In this document: one piece after another, positions 39,330 to 51,439 of the stretch
Layout: every line of letters starts with the position of its first letter
Numbering within the stretch: position 1 is the stretch's first letter
Source: Xylocopa sonorina
Lineage: Eukaryota > Arthropoda > Insecta > Hymenoptera > Apidae
Assembly (NCBI RefSeq): GCF_050948175.1
Contig: NC_135204.1
Span: forward strand, 1,913,473-1,977,472
DNA: 64,000 bases
Reading direction: 5' to 3'
Program-made: the position numbers and the translations under genes
The notes under the pieces: model-generated
Seen by the model: only the letters and a program-made list of their open reading frames with translations
What the model was told of the DNA's origin: nothing
Database searches by the model: none

Positions 39330-39443
39330 TTAAATTGTAAGGTAGCTTCTCAAATTGCGTAACGTCTCTGGCACGTGATTCTAGGTTTTGGTATGGGAAA
39401 CGTAAAACGTGCCAGAGACGTAAATCGAGGCCAAAGGGGTTAA
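39330..39443. mobile_element. TTAA-flanked foldback element (about 114 bp), piggyBac-type MITE candidate
   Basis: A perfect 15-bp inverted repeat, ACGTCTCTGGCACGT (39362-39376) and its complement (39407-39421), is enclosed by outer sequences with partial complementarity that end in TTAA on both sides (39330-39333 and 39440-39443). The right end reads GGCCAAAGGGGTTAA, similar to the TTAACCCTTT-type termini seen elsewhere in the window. The left arm contains a CACGTG E-box (39372-39377). The element ends 86 bp before luna exon E. Assignment to piggyBac is inferred from TTAA only. Confidence 0.5.
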
Positions 39444-39529
39444 GGAAAAATAAGAAACAATCTTCTAAAAATGTTCTTGACGAATGTAAACCGCGCAGCC
39501 ACTAACCGGTTCGTTCGGTTTCGTTTCAG

Positions 39530-39705
39530 GAGAGAAGCCGTACAAGTGCAGCTGGGAGGGTTGCGAGTGGCGGTTCGCGCGCTCCGACGAGCTGACGCGC
39601 CACTACCGCAAGCACACCGGCGCGAAGCCGTTCAAGTGCCGGCACTGTGACCGATGCTTTTCTCGCAGCGATCACTTAGCCCTCCACATGAAGAGACACG
39701 TGTAA
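39530..39705 (+). CDS. luna: luna last coding exon E (zinc fingers 2 and 3, stop)
   Basis: The exon has 176 nt including TAA at 39703-39705. It completes the linker Gly and reads GEKPYKCSWEGCEWRFARSD, then ELTRHYRKHTGAKPFKCRHC, then DRCFSRSDHLALHMKRHV. Finger 2 ligands are Cys293, Cys298, His311 and His315; finger 3 ligands are Cys323, Cys326, His339 and His343 in the shorter C-x2-C form. The recognition helices RSDELTR and RSDHLAL are the KLF/Sp signature for GC-rich sites. The order of three fingers ending at the very C terminus is diagnostic of the KLF family, and the wording matches KLF6/7 almost residue for residue. All ligands and linkers are intact. Confidence 0.97.
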
Positions 39706-41715
39706 TCGATCGCCACCGCGAGCGGTCCTCCACGCGCGGAACAGTCCAGGACCGACGGACGAGGCTCCTTCCTCCCCGAGGACACGCCAGGCTCGCGAGC
39801 GACGCGGGCTACGCGTGACCGCGTTTCTTCTAAGGCCGTTTCTTCTAAGACCACGGCGATCCACCTCGAAGCCGATCGTCGACGATCCACCGCGATAGAC
39901 GGCCACACACCAGGAGTCCGCCGTTTCCGTCACAGTAATCGTCGATCGTTCGATGCTCGCCGGGTTATATCGCGTCTACGACAGGGAATCGATGATGAGT
40001 GAAACGATCGGCGGAGGACGACCATTTTCACCGGTGGCCGTTTTCTAGAAAGTATAAAAATCGATCGGATCGAGGGATGATAGACGATCAGCTGCGTGGT
40101 CGCATCGTTCGGAAAGTAAATTCGCTTCGTAAATAATCGGCGGGTTGCAATGGGAAATTGTAACCTGAAAATGGCGCGAGTTCTTCGTTGCGTTCTTCGG
40201 GGCAGTTCGGTCGGTCGAACAGAAAACAAAATAAAAGAAAAAGTGAAAGAAAAAAGCCAAAAAAATGAGAGTAGAAACAGGAGGAGAGTAACAAGGCTGG
40301 ATGAAGTTCCGACGGTGTTTTCTTTCGCGTGACAGACTGGCAACAGAGACAGCAGATGGAACGACGAACGACCGTGAACGGATCAAACTGTTCGAATTGA
40401 TGCAATTAGAAACGAAGTCTCCGGGATGAGCAGTTGGAGGAGAACGCGACGGGTCTCGTTCGGGACGTAAATCACTGCCAATTCATTAAATTCTAAGATC
40501 ATCGCAAACACCGTCGGAGATACCGAGCAGCCTCTGTCGAACGGCTGCCTCGAAGACAGGAATGGGGGAGGGACGAAAGGAATCGTCTGGCGACAACGGT
40601 GTGCGGTTCGCGTGGATTTTTGTAAGCCGTCTGCCTCTCGTAAAACGGTCGAATTTTCGAACCCTTAACTGACCTTAGAAGTAACGCAAGAGAAACAAAA
40701 AAAAAAAAAAAAAAAGAAACTGCACTGAGAAAAAAAAGTAGAAGAAGAAGATGATAATCCAATGTTTGAAAGGCGACGAGTTTAGATTCGAACGAAAGTC
40801 AAGGAAACCCGGAGGACAATAATACGTCTGTCGGTGCCAAAACGTTATTCCCTGTTCCCTTCATTTCTCTCCTCTCTTCTCATTCACAGACACGTATCCG
40901 TTATTATCTACGTGCACGCGTACTCTCCCTTTCTCTTTGGTGCATCGAGGAAACCTATCCGTGGTGGGCGGAAGACATGCATAACGCTTTTGAGCTTCGA
41001 TCTCTTGGCAATAATCGAAATTGTGTCCGCGACCTAGCGCAACGCGAGATCTTCGCGCATGGGCTGTTGTAAGGAGGACGCGGAAAGGGCTCTGGGAGGA
41101 TGGACGAGAGGACGAATCGGTAATTGAATACGTGATTTCGGCCAGTTTCAATGGAGGCAAAGTTTACCCGCTAATCTCGAATTTACAGTGCGAATTATAT
41201 CGGGAGCGTGCCATCGTTCGACATCCAGCCCCTGACCGCCCTTACGGCCGTGGCTCTGTTTCCGCTAGCTCAGCTCGCCCGCAGCGAACGTGAACCGGAA
41301 CATTCTTTTCACCATTCGACCGTTTTATCCATCGAGGAACGATCACGTGCAATTTTTATTAAAAAAAAAAAGAAAGGGAGCAGCCGCGTGGAACCTTGAT
41401 TTCTTCCCTTAGAAAAATTCGACCGCACAGGGCTTCTTTCGTAGTGGCGCGCATCCTATGATTTCTGAACAAAAGTAAGCGGGGGAAATAAGAAAAAAAA
41501 AAAAAAAAAAGAAAAAAAAGCGCAGAAAAATATATACGAGAATCCGACTTTGTACTTTTGTACGATTGCTTTAGTAGCTGACCGTTTTGCTCTTCGTTTC
41601 ACGCGTGAACATGAACGCGTGCGGCAACGGCGGGGGTGGCGGCGTGTCCCGACGCGGCGAGCGATGATTCTTGTCGGAGGCTCAACAGAAATAAATGATA
41701 AATATATATATATTT
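39706..41715 (+). other. luna: luna 3' UTR, proximal form (inferred end)
   Basis: This follows the stop codon. It contains A-rich runs (19 A at 40697-40715 and several near 41360-41520), and no ORF looks coding. It ends near an AATAAA followed by a T-rich stretch. The 5' boundary is certain; the 3' boundary is inferred. Confidence 0.6.
41690..41695 (+). promoter_or_regulatory. candidate proximal poly(A) signal AATAAA
   Basis: Canonical hexamer about 2 kb after the luna stop. A (TA)n tract and then TTTTTTAATATTC follow, giving a plausible downstream U-rich element. Confidence 0.45.
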
Positions 41716-43090
41716 TTTAATATTCTCGTCTTACTCACCGAAACAATATATTGTTATACATAAGGGGTTATACAAAGTATAAAACGGGCAACATTCCGCA
41801 CAAAGCTCTAGAACCGTTTCCACGCGTCAGAGTCGCCCGTCGAGCACGCTACCCCCTCTAGTGCGCGCGCGCGTTAAACCGCGGAAGGTGGACGGCGTTC
41901 CCACGATCCTCTGCGATCGCTGTGCATCCGCAAATTCGTGTCTGTCACAGACACACGCACACATGCGTGTCACGTGGAACGATACGAACCTGCCGATCGC
42001 GACGCACCGTTGTCCCGCTAATCATCGATTTCCGACCGGACGAACGGAATCGAAGTCGCCGTAGGAGTAGTGCACAGAGCAGGGCTAACGCAAACGATAC
42101 GAAGAAATAAAAAGGAGAAAGAAAAAAAGAAAAACCAGTCGATAGATAAGAGGAGAAAGAGGGACAGGGAAAATAATTCATTGAGAATGAAACACGAACG
42201 ACGAGGTGACGCAGTATTTGCGTGAAACACGTATTGTATCCGGGAACTGAACGAACGAATGGATCGTAGATCGCTCATCGAACGAAATGCGAACAAAAGT
42301 AGAGTAGTAGAAGATAAAAGAAAAAAAAAGATAAAGTTATAGAGTAATAAACATAAAATTATTAAATTCCGAAGAGACGAGCGAAGCAAGACGGAGGAGG
42401 AGTTTACCGCTTAAGAAGACTAATCTTACCTGATGAGCGCGTAATGGCGCGCACAGCGGCCGAGCTGGCGGGCATAAACGAAGATTTAAAGTGGGATAAA
42501 TAAGAAAAGAAAAGAAAAAACGGATGAAAACTAAATTTTAAATGTTCAGTGGCCAAATAAATTAATTGATAACGCACGTAGAACGTAATGGGTACCGTAC
42601 CTACCAAGTAAGCCTGACTGACATGAGAGCATCGATGCGGTTCGCGCGCGCGTGTGGCTGCGTGTGTATGTGTGCGCGTTATTCGATGTCTGTGGCATAC
42701 CTGTGTATCTCTTCATTTCTCTACAAGTTTTACTTTTTGTTCATTCTTTTGCGTCAGTTTTACGTGGCTACGTCGAGATTTGCGTGCGCGTGAGCGAACC
42801 ATGTATTTTGTTTTTCTTTCTTCCCCGCGAGAATGTGTTCGAAAAAACTGATTTCGGGGGTCATTGCAAAGGTCTGGGGGGTTGGGGCGGGGTCTTCAAT
42901 GAAAACAGACACGTGGTTCCAAACGAATCCACCGGAGAGTATAAGAAGCAAAAGCGTGAGAAAGAAAGAAAGAGAGGGAGAGGGAGAGAAAGAGAGAGAC
43001 AGAGAGAGAGAGAGAGAAAACGAGTAAGTGAGCGAGCGTAAATGAAATAGAGCGAGTGTATAATCGAGAGAAAGTGGGAGAGAGAAAGTG

Positions 43091-43091
43091 G

Positions 43092-43166
<75 letters not shown>
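43091..43166. repeat. (GA)n microsatellite with interruptions
   Basis: Imperfect GA array preceded by a purine-rich stretch from about 42950; G on the + strand. Confidence 0.9.
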
Positions 43167-43167
<1 letters not shown>

Positions 43168-43243
43168 AAAAACACTAAGTTTGTATATTGTGCAATTTTT
43201 GTCAGTGTTTTATTATTTGTTACCATGTTCACGGATAATTATA

Positions 43244-43254
43244 AATAAAATAAA
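43244..43254 (+). promoter_or_regulatory. candidate distal poly(A) signal, two overlapping AATAAA hexamers
   Basis: Two AATAAA hexamers overlap by one base, directly before a (TA)n tract. Confidence 0.3.
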
Positions 43255-43736
43255 TATATATATATATATATACAGCATTTACAAGGACTTAGGATAACGA
43301 GGATAACGAGAAGCCAGATGTCTTTTTGATAGCCATATACAGCGAGGTATCGCGCGGCGCCCCGAGCACAAAGGACGCCCCGACCGCTCTTTTTTCTCGA
43401 TATACTTTTTTCAATTTGATTTCTTCGTCTCTGGTAGGCGAGAGCGGCGAAACGAGGATATACGGAAACGGTGCTTGTGTCACTCGATCACGACGGCGCT
43501 CACCTTATCAACTTGTGGTGGTCACAACGGGTGCAAATGAGCGCGAGCTATCGTCCACTTTAGAAAGCGCCGCTGCACGACGAATGGTCTTCACGGTGAC
43601 GACTTCTAAAGGATCGTTCGCGTTCGTGTCCAGTATGACCACGGTCTCAGGGTACGTCCGGACGAATGTAACGCAACGCGTGATAGTAACGTCTCTCGAC
43701 AACACATAACACCACGCGGATTTGCGACGCATTTCG

Positions 43737-43771
43737 TGTTACGTTGCGCGTTACGTTGCGCGTTACGTTGC
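43737..43771. repeat. 12-bp tandem repeat, three copies
   Basis: The unit GTTACGTTGCGC is repeated head to tail with no differences in the first two copies. Confidence 0.9.
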
Positions 43772-44615
43772 AATCAGAAGGCACCCTGGAGCCTACATTT
43801 CGCTAGATCCTCCTACGCTGCTCGAGATCGGAATATGTCGAAACGGCTCGCGCGATCTTCGTCCCTTCCGTGGCACCCTGTTGCGCGACCAACGAATCTC
43901 TCGACGAGGAGCCATGCGGAGAACAGGGAGGAAGTGGAATCGTGACGGGTTGATCCTTACGACGAGGCGTTTCGCGTGTTTCCGTCACGGCGACCAACGA
44001 AACACTGTACATAGGATATGATATACGTACGATTAACGATTATACGTAATGAACGTTCGCGGACGCGAGTGCCCGCGTTGTTTTAAACTCGAACGCGTTT
44101 ACTACGTACGAACGCGCTAAAGCATCGCAGAAGGAGAATCCGAAAGGACAGAGCGGTAGAGTACATGTAATTAAAGAGAGAAGCGAGGATAACGAGCAAG
44201 ATAAAACGCGAAACGGGCCGGCACCCCGAGAACTAATAAGTGGTAGTTAGAAGTTTAGATAGATAGATGGATAGCTAGCCCGTTAGATAGATACCTTAGA
44301 TAGGCAGAAAAATAGATCGAAGGGAGGAAAGAGGCTTGCAAGAATGAAAAGAATGAAAGAATGAGAGATCAAAGGGTTCTGGGTGGGGGGAGGGGGGATT
44401 TAAAAGAGTTATTATATGTAAAGTCTATAAATATAGATAGGTGGATATACATAGATAGAGATGTAAGTACCTAAGAGAAGCTCTAAGGAACCTTTTAGAA
44501 GATGCTATATCGTTGTACGAGGTACGATAAGTGGATATAAGTGTTTTATGATACTCGCGTACAATAAGTTCGGAAGGTGAACGTCGGAAAACAGGTCGTG
44601 GTAGAAGAAGGTGGA

Positions 44616-44631
44616 GGGGGGGGGGGGGGGG
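44616..44631. repeat. poly-G run (16 G)
   Basis: Uninterrupted guanine run on the purine-rich + strand. Confidence 0.95.
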
Positions 44632-46257
44632 ACGAAAGGGGATGAAAGCGTACGCGAATCGTCGATGAAGCGGTGTTCACGAGACGGATAGACGCGACAC
44701 GATTCGTAACGATTGTATTAATTGTGGTCTGAGCTATTTTCGGTCGTGTTGTATAGTAACTGCAAATTGTAGTAGGGCTTTAAATGAAAGAGAGGTGGCC
44801 AGTGTGTGAATGGACGAGCGTGAGAAAGAGAGCGATCGAGTGAAATGGCTGGAACGACGGTTCGGGAGAAACACGCAACCAAAGGATAAGTAAACGAATT
44901 AAGTGGAGCAAACAGACAATTAGATAGAAGTTGAGAAATGGAGAGAAGAAAGGGAAGGTCTCTTTGTACGAGATCGATGTCTCCATTCGAAGACGAATCG
45001 CTCCGATGAAAACGTGTATAATAGTAGAACGGATCGTTTCCTCTCGATAGTTTCTAGTTTTTTATAAATAAGTACGTTCTGACTTTGATTCCCAAGCGAA
45101 ATCCGGAGAACTGTCGATCGACACTTCGTTTGAATTCGATCTCACGTGTTCGATATTTGTCGCCCGAGTCGACGAGAGGGGTATCGTGCAACAGAGAAGC
45201 AAAATGAACGCGATACGAAGCGAGGACTGGCGACGTGCCGATTAAGGAATTAACGTTATTTTTAGGGAATTTCGTCTTTAGGAGAGATTTAATTAAATAA
45301 TGAAGAAGAGAACGATGATTTTTAGGGTAACTGCTGAGCGTCAGATGGTTTTGTATGACTATACGAGCGAAAGGGAGGGAGAGAAAGAGAGATTAGTTCG
45401 TGAGGCAAGAATCGATCGATAGAAAAAAAGAAGGAAAAAATACGTGAAAAGGAGAAACATGAAAGGCACGTACGAAACAAACGAAGCAGAAGGGTGATGA
45501 GACATGTGACATTTACGAGTGGGAGGAAGAGAAAGAGAGAGAGATACCTATATTTTTAAAAAGTGACCTTTGGCATTTAAAGACTTGTAAAAATCGTGCA
45601 ACGAGTTAAGTAAAACAAAGAACAAAAAAAAAGAAAAAAAGATCACACAGTGGGCGCAGTGTATTAAGAGGCGTCCGTCCTTCTCCGTGTCTTTAATTTC
45701 ATCTTACACTGCTATGCACATGCACACACACATACACGGAAACATACATTTACACACAAGAACAAAAACAGCGCGCACAATACCTGCGAGAAGAACGTTT
45801 CCGAAGAAGGAAGTGGTCGAAATCTATCATGGGATCCAGGGGGAGGTACATCGCGACACTAGACGCGTTTATTTGTTGGCGCGGCATCGGAACAGAAAAT
45901 CGAAAGATATACGCGAGAGTAAAACAGGTACAAGACACGATGTGCGATACGCTAACAGTGACACGAGTCTCTTGATACCACCGGCAGAACACGGTACACG
46001 CGGATAAAAAGGAACGAAACGGAGAAATACGTAAGTTTACACATGCACATACCAGAAAACACAAGGCACACGCTCGGGGGAATATTGAAAAAAGTAAGGG
46101 TGGTCCGCGACGCGACCGCATTGGACCCACGCGTGTAGGTACTCGTGTATACACGCGAGTCTCGAACGGGTGGAAAAAGGAACGGGATAACAGCGAAAAG
46201 GGAATTCGATGGAAAGCTCCGAGCAGAGAAATTCGGTTACAACGCATAAGATGTAGC

Positions 46258-46258
<1 letters not shown>

Positions 46259-46317
<59 letters not shown>

Positions 46318-46328
46318 AGAGAGGGGGA

Positions 46329-46374
<46 letters not shown>

Positions 46375-46390
46375 GAGGGTGGGAGAGAGA
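46259..46390. repeat. (GA)n microsatellite with interruptions
   Basis: Long GA array broken by GAAT, GGGGG and GTG units. A long minus-strand ORF across it is low-complexity Leu/Ser and is an artefact. Confidence 0.95.
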
Positions 46391-46575
46391 ATGGATTGTA
46401 GAGAAGCGAACAATGCATTCCGTTAGAAACTCGCTTTTCAGAAGATATCATTCAACCAACGAGCTGCAAGATTGGTCCTCCACGAGGCCTAATTAATAAG
46501 GAACAGAACGATTTCAGCCGTAATCAAATGTTCGAGGTCCTTGCTCCGAGAATTCCTTCGGGTCAGATGACACGT

Positions 46576-46699
46576 TCAACCCTTTGCGCGCTGGGAAGCC
46601 AAATTTAATTTTAGATACGATCGACTTTAGACTTTGCATTGAAAATGAAAAATTACTCAGCCTAGCCTAGCGTCTGTTTCTTAGCGTTCGAAGGGTTAA
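46576..46699. mobile_element. short TTAA-type MITE candidate (124 bp)
   Basis: The left end TCAACCCTTTGCGCGCT and the reverse complement of the right end, TTAACCCTTCGAACGCT, agree at most positions. The outermost four bases are TCAA and TTAA, consistent with an old TTAA target. No coding content. Confidence 0.45.
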
Positions 46700-47219
46700 T
46701 TCACCGCGAGCCACAGGAATGAACGAGGGAGTAATGGTCGATCCCAGATTGTGGTTCGAAGGTTGTTCTCCAAGAGGTGGCGTGTCTCCCGGCGCGAGTC
46801 CGAGAAGTAGGCTTCGGGAAAGGAAAGCGACCCAACAGTCACCCGCATAGTCACTATCGTCATCCAATACGATTCATGATAGGATATAATAATAGTATTT
46901 CTAGGGATTTTATACAGGCATGCGACCGCGCTCTATGTTTTAGCCACGATTAACTGTCGATTATTGACGTGTTTCTTCTTGTACGTGAAACGTACGCGGT
47001 GTGTTCTAGGTATATTAATAATTATATTGTGCGCAGTGAGGAGCGAACGATGGGCGCGTGTTACGAATGATGGGTACGAGCTTGATCGCGTGGCTGGATT
47101 ATGGGCGCGAGATGGAACGAAGCGCAGCGTGAATTGATGATCGAACGTGGGTCTGTGTAATTATTTTCTGCAATTCTGTACCTCGTTGTGTATACATCTC
47201 TATTTGTATAATTGTGAAT

Positions 47220-47225
47220 ATTAAA
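47220..47225 (+). promoter_or_regulatory. candidate most distal poly(A) signal ATTAAA
   Basis: The hexamer follows a T-rich stretch (about 47160-47215) and is followed by TGATAATGTGATTTATTACGTG, a T/G-containing downstream region. The purine-rich character of the + strand continues past it, so it is not a clear boundary. Confidence 0.25.
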
Positions 47226-47386
47226 CGTATTATGATAATGTGATTTATTACGTGTGATCCTGCGCGTTAAAAGACGTGGAGAAACTTTAAGCGAGTATTT
47301 TGTATTACGATAAAGCGGAACGAACTAAAGAAACCAAAAAAAAAAAGGAAGAAATAAGAAAAGGGCAAAAGTGACGCATGTGCTAC

Positions 47387-47488
<102 letters not shown>

Positions 47489-47637
47489 AAAGAGGTGTGT
47501 AAGGGAATCGGAGAAAGATAGAAAACGAGATTAAGCAAGCGAAGAGTCTTGTAATCGCAGCTTTTTTTGCCATTCAGGAGAGTAATTATAATAAACGACG
47601 AATGCGCTTGCGCAGCCGTTGCTCCTTTCTCTCGACG

Positions 47638-47640
<3 letters not shown>

Positions 47641-47670
<30 letters not shown>

Positions 47671-47673
47671 CTT
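47641..47673. repeat. (CTT)11 trinucleotide repeat
   Basis: Eleven CTT units. The poly-Glu ORF on the minus strand follows from the repeat and is not evidence for a gene. Confidence 0.95.
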
Positions 47674-50600
47674 GTTGTTCTACTTTTTCTATAAACGCTG
47701 TGTCTGCTACTTCTCCGTTTCCTCGCAAAGGTGACAGGTAATCCCGGACTCATGAAATTGTTCTACCTACTCTTAAATCGTTAAAATTAATATATAACTA
47801 TGATTCTAATATACAGAGTGTCTCGCTTGTAAAGAACGTCCCAATTAATTCCACTGGTATTGAAAGTAAAAACTCGTGACTATCAATGAGAAGACTTTAT
47901 ACACAGACGGGAATCCGATCGACAAGGTATACTGAAAAATTACCATTCGTGTTTTACTGTTTAAGATTACCGTTTAATTTAACACTCCGTTCCACTGTGA
48001 CGCACGAATGAATCGGATCTGGAGAGAAACAAATTGTCTTTTCCCTTATTCATAGTGACTAGTGATTACATTATTAATCAGTTCCTATACAATATATTGT
48101 TCCTAACTAGAAAATGTTGCCATTAAAATACAGTGAAATAACAGTAAGTAGTACGTTTCTTCACGATCGTACATTTCGGACGCAAAATTTGTTCGGACAG
48201 AGTAGATAGCGTTGCTACACAAGGAAACGTCATTGATCTTGTAATCGCATCCAAGACGATCCTTAAAGGACTGATGGACAAGTATGTTCGGTGCTGTATC
48301 GGCTCGTTGGCATGGGTTATCGATCACCTCGTCGAGGTAACATATTCCGACGTCGTTCTTCTCGGAGTCGTCATCGCCGCCAAGCCTCCCTCGACCTCCG
48401 CGAATGTCCGCGAACACCTCCGCGAACACCTCCACCCTTGTACTTCGTGGCCCGTCGAACGAACGTGACGCGTCGAGCTGAACTCGGGCACGGGTGCTCG
48501 CGTGTTTCACGAACAAGCGCAATTAATCCGGGTACACGTTTTTCGAATTCAGCCGAGCGCGAGGTCGACCGGAAGAGGAGTCTCGCGGATCAACCGCCGA
48601 GCAAAATGTATTGTATACGATTACTAGGAACCTGTACTTCGACGAATCGTTGAAAACACGAAAAAGTAACAGAAAAATATAGAATAGTGGGGAACGCAAA
48701 CGTGAGAAAAATAGAAAACGCAAAAAAAAAGAAAAAATGGAAAGAAAATTTAGAAGACGGAAACGAATATATATATATATAATAGAGGATGACGAAACAG
48801 AATAAGAAGAAAATACCAAACATCCTTCCAGAGTATCGGGACTAATTTACACGCCGCGACTTCCAACAGTCGAGTGGTTCGCCGCTGACTTGGAAACACT
48901 CGGAGGCTCGACTCGTTTTGTACCAACGGAGTTAGCGAGTACTCGTGTAACGAGTCTAGTAGGTGATCACATGTGATATTTCTATCGGCTATTATTATAA
49001 TAAATGTAATGAGTAAATGTATAATTATAGAGTACTCCGTTAGGATTACTAATAGTAATTAGATGAAAAGAAAAGTATGAGGAGAGGAAAAAGGGGACAC
49101 GGAAGAAGGATGAACATTTGAAAATTTCGGCGGACCGAAGACGAACGTTGAAGAGAAAATTAAAAATGGAAGTACGAAAACGAAAAAGAAACGATCTCCT
49201 TTCGAGAATCAACGCCTAATTGCTTTCCATGCAGGCCTATTTGCTGTTTCTAAAGCAACACGCGAGACTCTAAGAGGGGAAGTAGAGATGCAGCACGGAA
49301 CCGCGCGGTCATTCGCGAGGATAACGAACGAGAATAGTTCGAACGTCAAAGACATTCTTCGGACACGAGATTCAGTAATTTTCAACGGTTCAAAATTTCG
49401 TTCGAATAGAACGAAATTGATGTACCGAATCGTTCGTGGGAGAGGGCACACACAAAGAGAATATCGATCAGTTGCGTTCTACAGTCTACTACCATCAACA
49501 CCCATTGGTATTTTCCTGGCGAGACTTCCTTCACGAGTTACTACTTTGTCCCCGATTTCCGTGCAATGGTATTCATAGATGTTCGGTTCCTTCTCCTCTA
49601 CTCGCAAGACTGTCCAGCCTGAATTGTGAATTCGGGCGGTTTTCGTTCGATCTTCGAACTCTATCTTAGTTGACGAAATTCTGTATCCGTAAACGAAAAC
49701 TGTTACCTTCGCGCGTTGTTATGGACGTGGGCCATTGCACGCTGAAAGCGAGCCGTCCCGGATGCTAAGGTAGCATTTCTCGTACGGTCGATGATTTGAA
49801 ACGAACATCTACGGATACGAGAGATTCCTCAAGGTTGGTGAACCTTGGAAAAACGGAGACGGAAGCAAGCGACAGAAGACTGCTCGAAAAGTTGCAACAA
49901 GCCAATCCGTCGGCTCGTCCTTCGCGCGTCTAATTCTTTCCTTTCTTCTTCTTCTCCTTCTTCTTATTCTTGGTCTTCCAGGCTCCTCTCCAATCGGCTC
50001 GAACCAAAAACGGTTGCGAGAGATGAAATTATTATTCGAAACAGCGTTTTCATCGGTGATCGAGGAAACGAACGGAGGAGTCAGGAAGACCCCTGTATGA
50101 GAGAAAGATCGCGATTGCGTGCACGTGCGCGAAGAACAAAGATGTACAAAGAAGCTAAAGACCGCGGAGGTGTGCGGTGTACCGGATGCGTGCGTGAACG
50201 GGGTACAATATCTCGCGGAAGCGTGTCGTGAATCAAACCAGACTATGTTGGGTGGATAGATTAAACGGGGTGGGGTAGAGTATCACAAAAAAATGGGATA
50301 AAAGAAGCGAGCGAGTGTACGCGCGAGATTGAAAATTCACAGCGATCGTACTAACGCAGACATTTTTCCGTAAATTATTTAGTCTGATCGCGGAGAGACC
50401 GCTTTAATTGCTATCTTTGTATCGTTGATATCGTTGCTACGATCGTAAGTGTTGCGCTACCGCATTGCCCTTCATCTTTTAACGTTACCCTCGATTTTAC
50501 TCGTTCGTCGTGTACAAAGCCAAAGTCAGTAGCTGGTTAGCAATCGCGCTAAGCGACTAAGACGCGACTCGAATACCGCTGATCGATATCTCGCGTTTCG

Positions 50601-51439
50601 ATCGATCCATCGATCCGCAGAGGATGGTTCGATGTTGGGAAAACGTTCTTTCCGCGTGTATACCTTCGCGATCGGCGCGTTTCAACTCGACGCATGCGCG
50701 AAATCGTTGAACGATCGATGGGATACGTAAATCGTGCGCAACAGCTGAACATTTATTTCCAATACGATCTTCGACCGATTTCACGCGACGCGATTCCTAT
50801 CGTTCGACAATTGTCTTTGTTCGGCTGACCGGGCCGGCCGCGCTTTGTAAATAATTCAATTAATTAAACAAATTTCTCGTCGTGCTTGAGTAAGCTTGCT
50901 TTCAACGGACGTGTTCCCCCGCGTTGGCGCCGATCTTCTCTCGTGTCTTGGTTCCGCGATTTTTAATCAGTTTTATAGCGATCGTTTATTATAGCGATCG
51001 CGATCGCGCGAGGAAAGAAAGTTCGAATCCAGTACGTTCCAACGGAGCGAGGCTCGTTTATTAGTCGAATTTGTTAACTCTGTTTATCGATCCCAGCGGC
51101 TCCTTTGGGATCTTAGCGAGACGAATCGATCTTGGTTTGTCTGATTCGTCTAGTTTTTAGTAGCATCGTAATTAGGTACGAATTAGCGGTTGCGTCGGCC
51201 CATCAGTTTGGTAATTAAACGGTGGCTGCTTCTCTTATGAACGGAAAGGAACTAGCTTTTATGTGATAGCCACTTTTCGACGACTGATCGTTGCTCGCGC
51301 GAACATTGACTGCGGTATCGAGGTGGGTGTCGATACGAAGAATCCCAAGACACTCGATTCTCAATTGAATTTCACGCAGTTATCTCGGTCCAGTGTCTCG
51401 GATCAATTTGTATTAGTAGGTATACTAACGATTGAGGTA

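Larger units (their letters stand above)
19685..39529 (+). other. luna: giant luna intron D (19.8 kb) between zinc finger 1 and zinc fingers 2-3
   Basis: Donor GTGAGTGA follows exon D and acceptor TTTCGTTTCAG precedes exon E, phase 1 inside the TGEKP linker. An intron at this place is, as far as I recall, also present in vertebrate KLF6/7 genes. CpG-rich patches (about 20300-20700, 23500-24850, 26100-26560, 28320-28720, 32000-33000, 34500-35300) alternate with AT-rich ones. The ORFs in those patches have no recognisable domain and no coding signature. The intron also holds (GA)n, (TTCTGC)n and poly-C repeats and several transposon remnants listed separately. I cannot tell which patches are enhancers from one sequence. 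Confidence 0.88.
17018..39705 (+). other. luna: luna (KLF6/7-type zinc-finger transcription factor) gene, N-terminal exon not found
   Basis: Five coding exons joined at GT-AG sites give 344 codons and a stop. The zinc-finger region is nearly identical in layout and wording to vertebrate KLF6/KLF7, and the first visible exon has the family's TC-x-E-x-ERYL segment, which singles out KLF6/7 (luna in Drosophila) rather than Sp or other KLF groups. KLF6/7 proteins are nuclear and bind GC-box and CACCC elements. Intron phases agree throughout: 0, 0, 2, 1. The family normally has roughly 40 more residues at the N terminus, on a separate exon, and I could not find them between 1 and 17017. Known for the family: DNA-binding transcription factor. 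Inferred: the first exon and promoter lie left of the window. Confidence 0.93.
41716..47245 (+). other. luna: possible extended luna 3' UTR (purine-rich strand)
   Basis: The + strand stays strongly purine-rich (AAGAAAG and GAGAGA runs) and no coding exon is visible. AATAAA occurs at 43244-43249 and 43249-43254, and ATTAAA at 47220-47225, each followed by T/G- or T/A-rich sequence. Regulatory genes in insect brains often have very long 3' UTRs, so this could be transcribed as part of luna. It could equally be intergenic, as nothing in the sequence proves transcription. Confidence 0.35.

Noticed and set aside
45750..46451. 233-codon minus-strand ORF rich in Leu and Ser
   Set aside because: It is the translation of a CT array and not a protein.
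47531..47728. Minus-strand ORF with a poly-Glu run
   Set aside because: The run comes from the (CTT)11 repeat; nothing else supports coding.
51018..51034. GTTCGAATCC, resembling a tRNA B box
   Set aside because: No A box at the right distance and no cloverleaf can be drawn.
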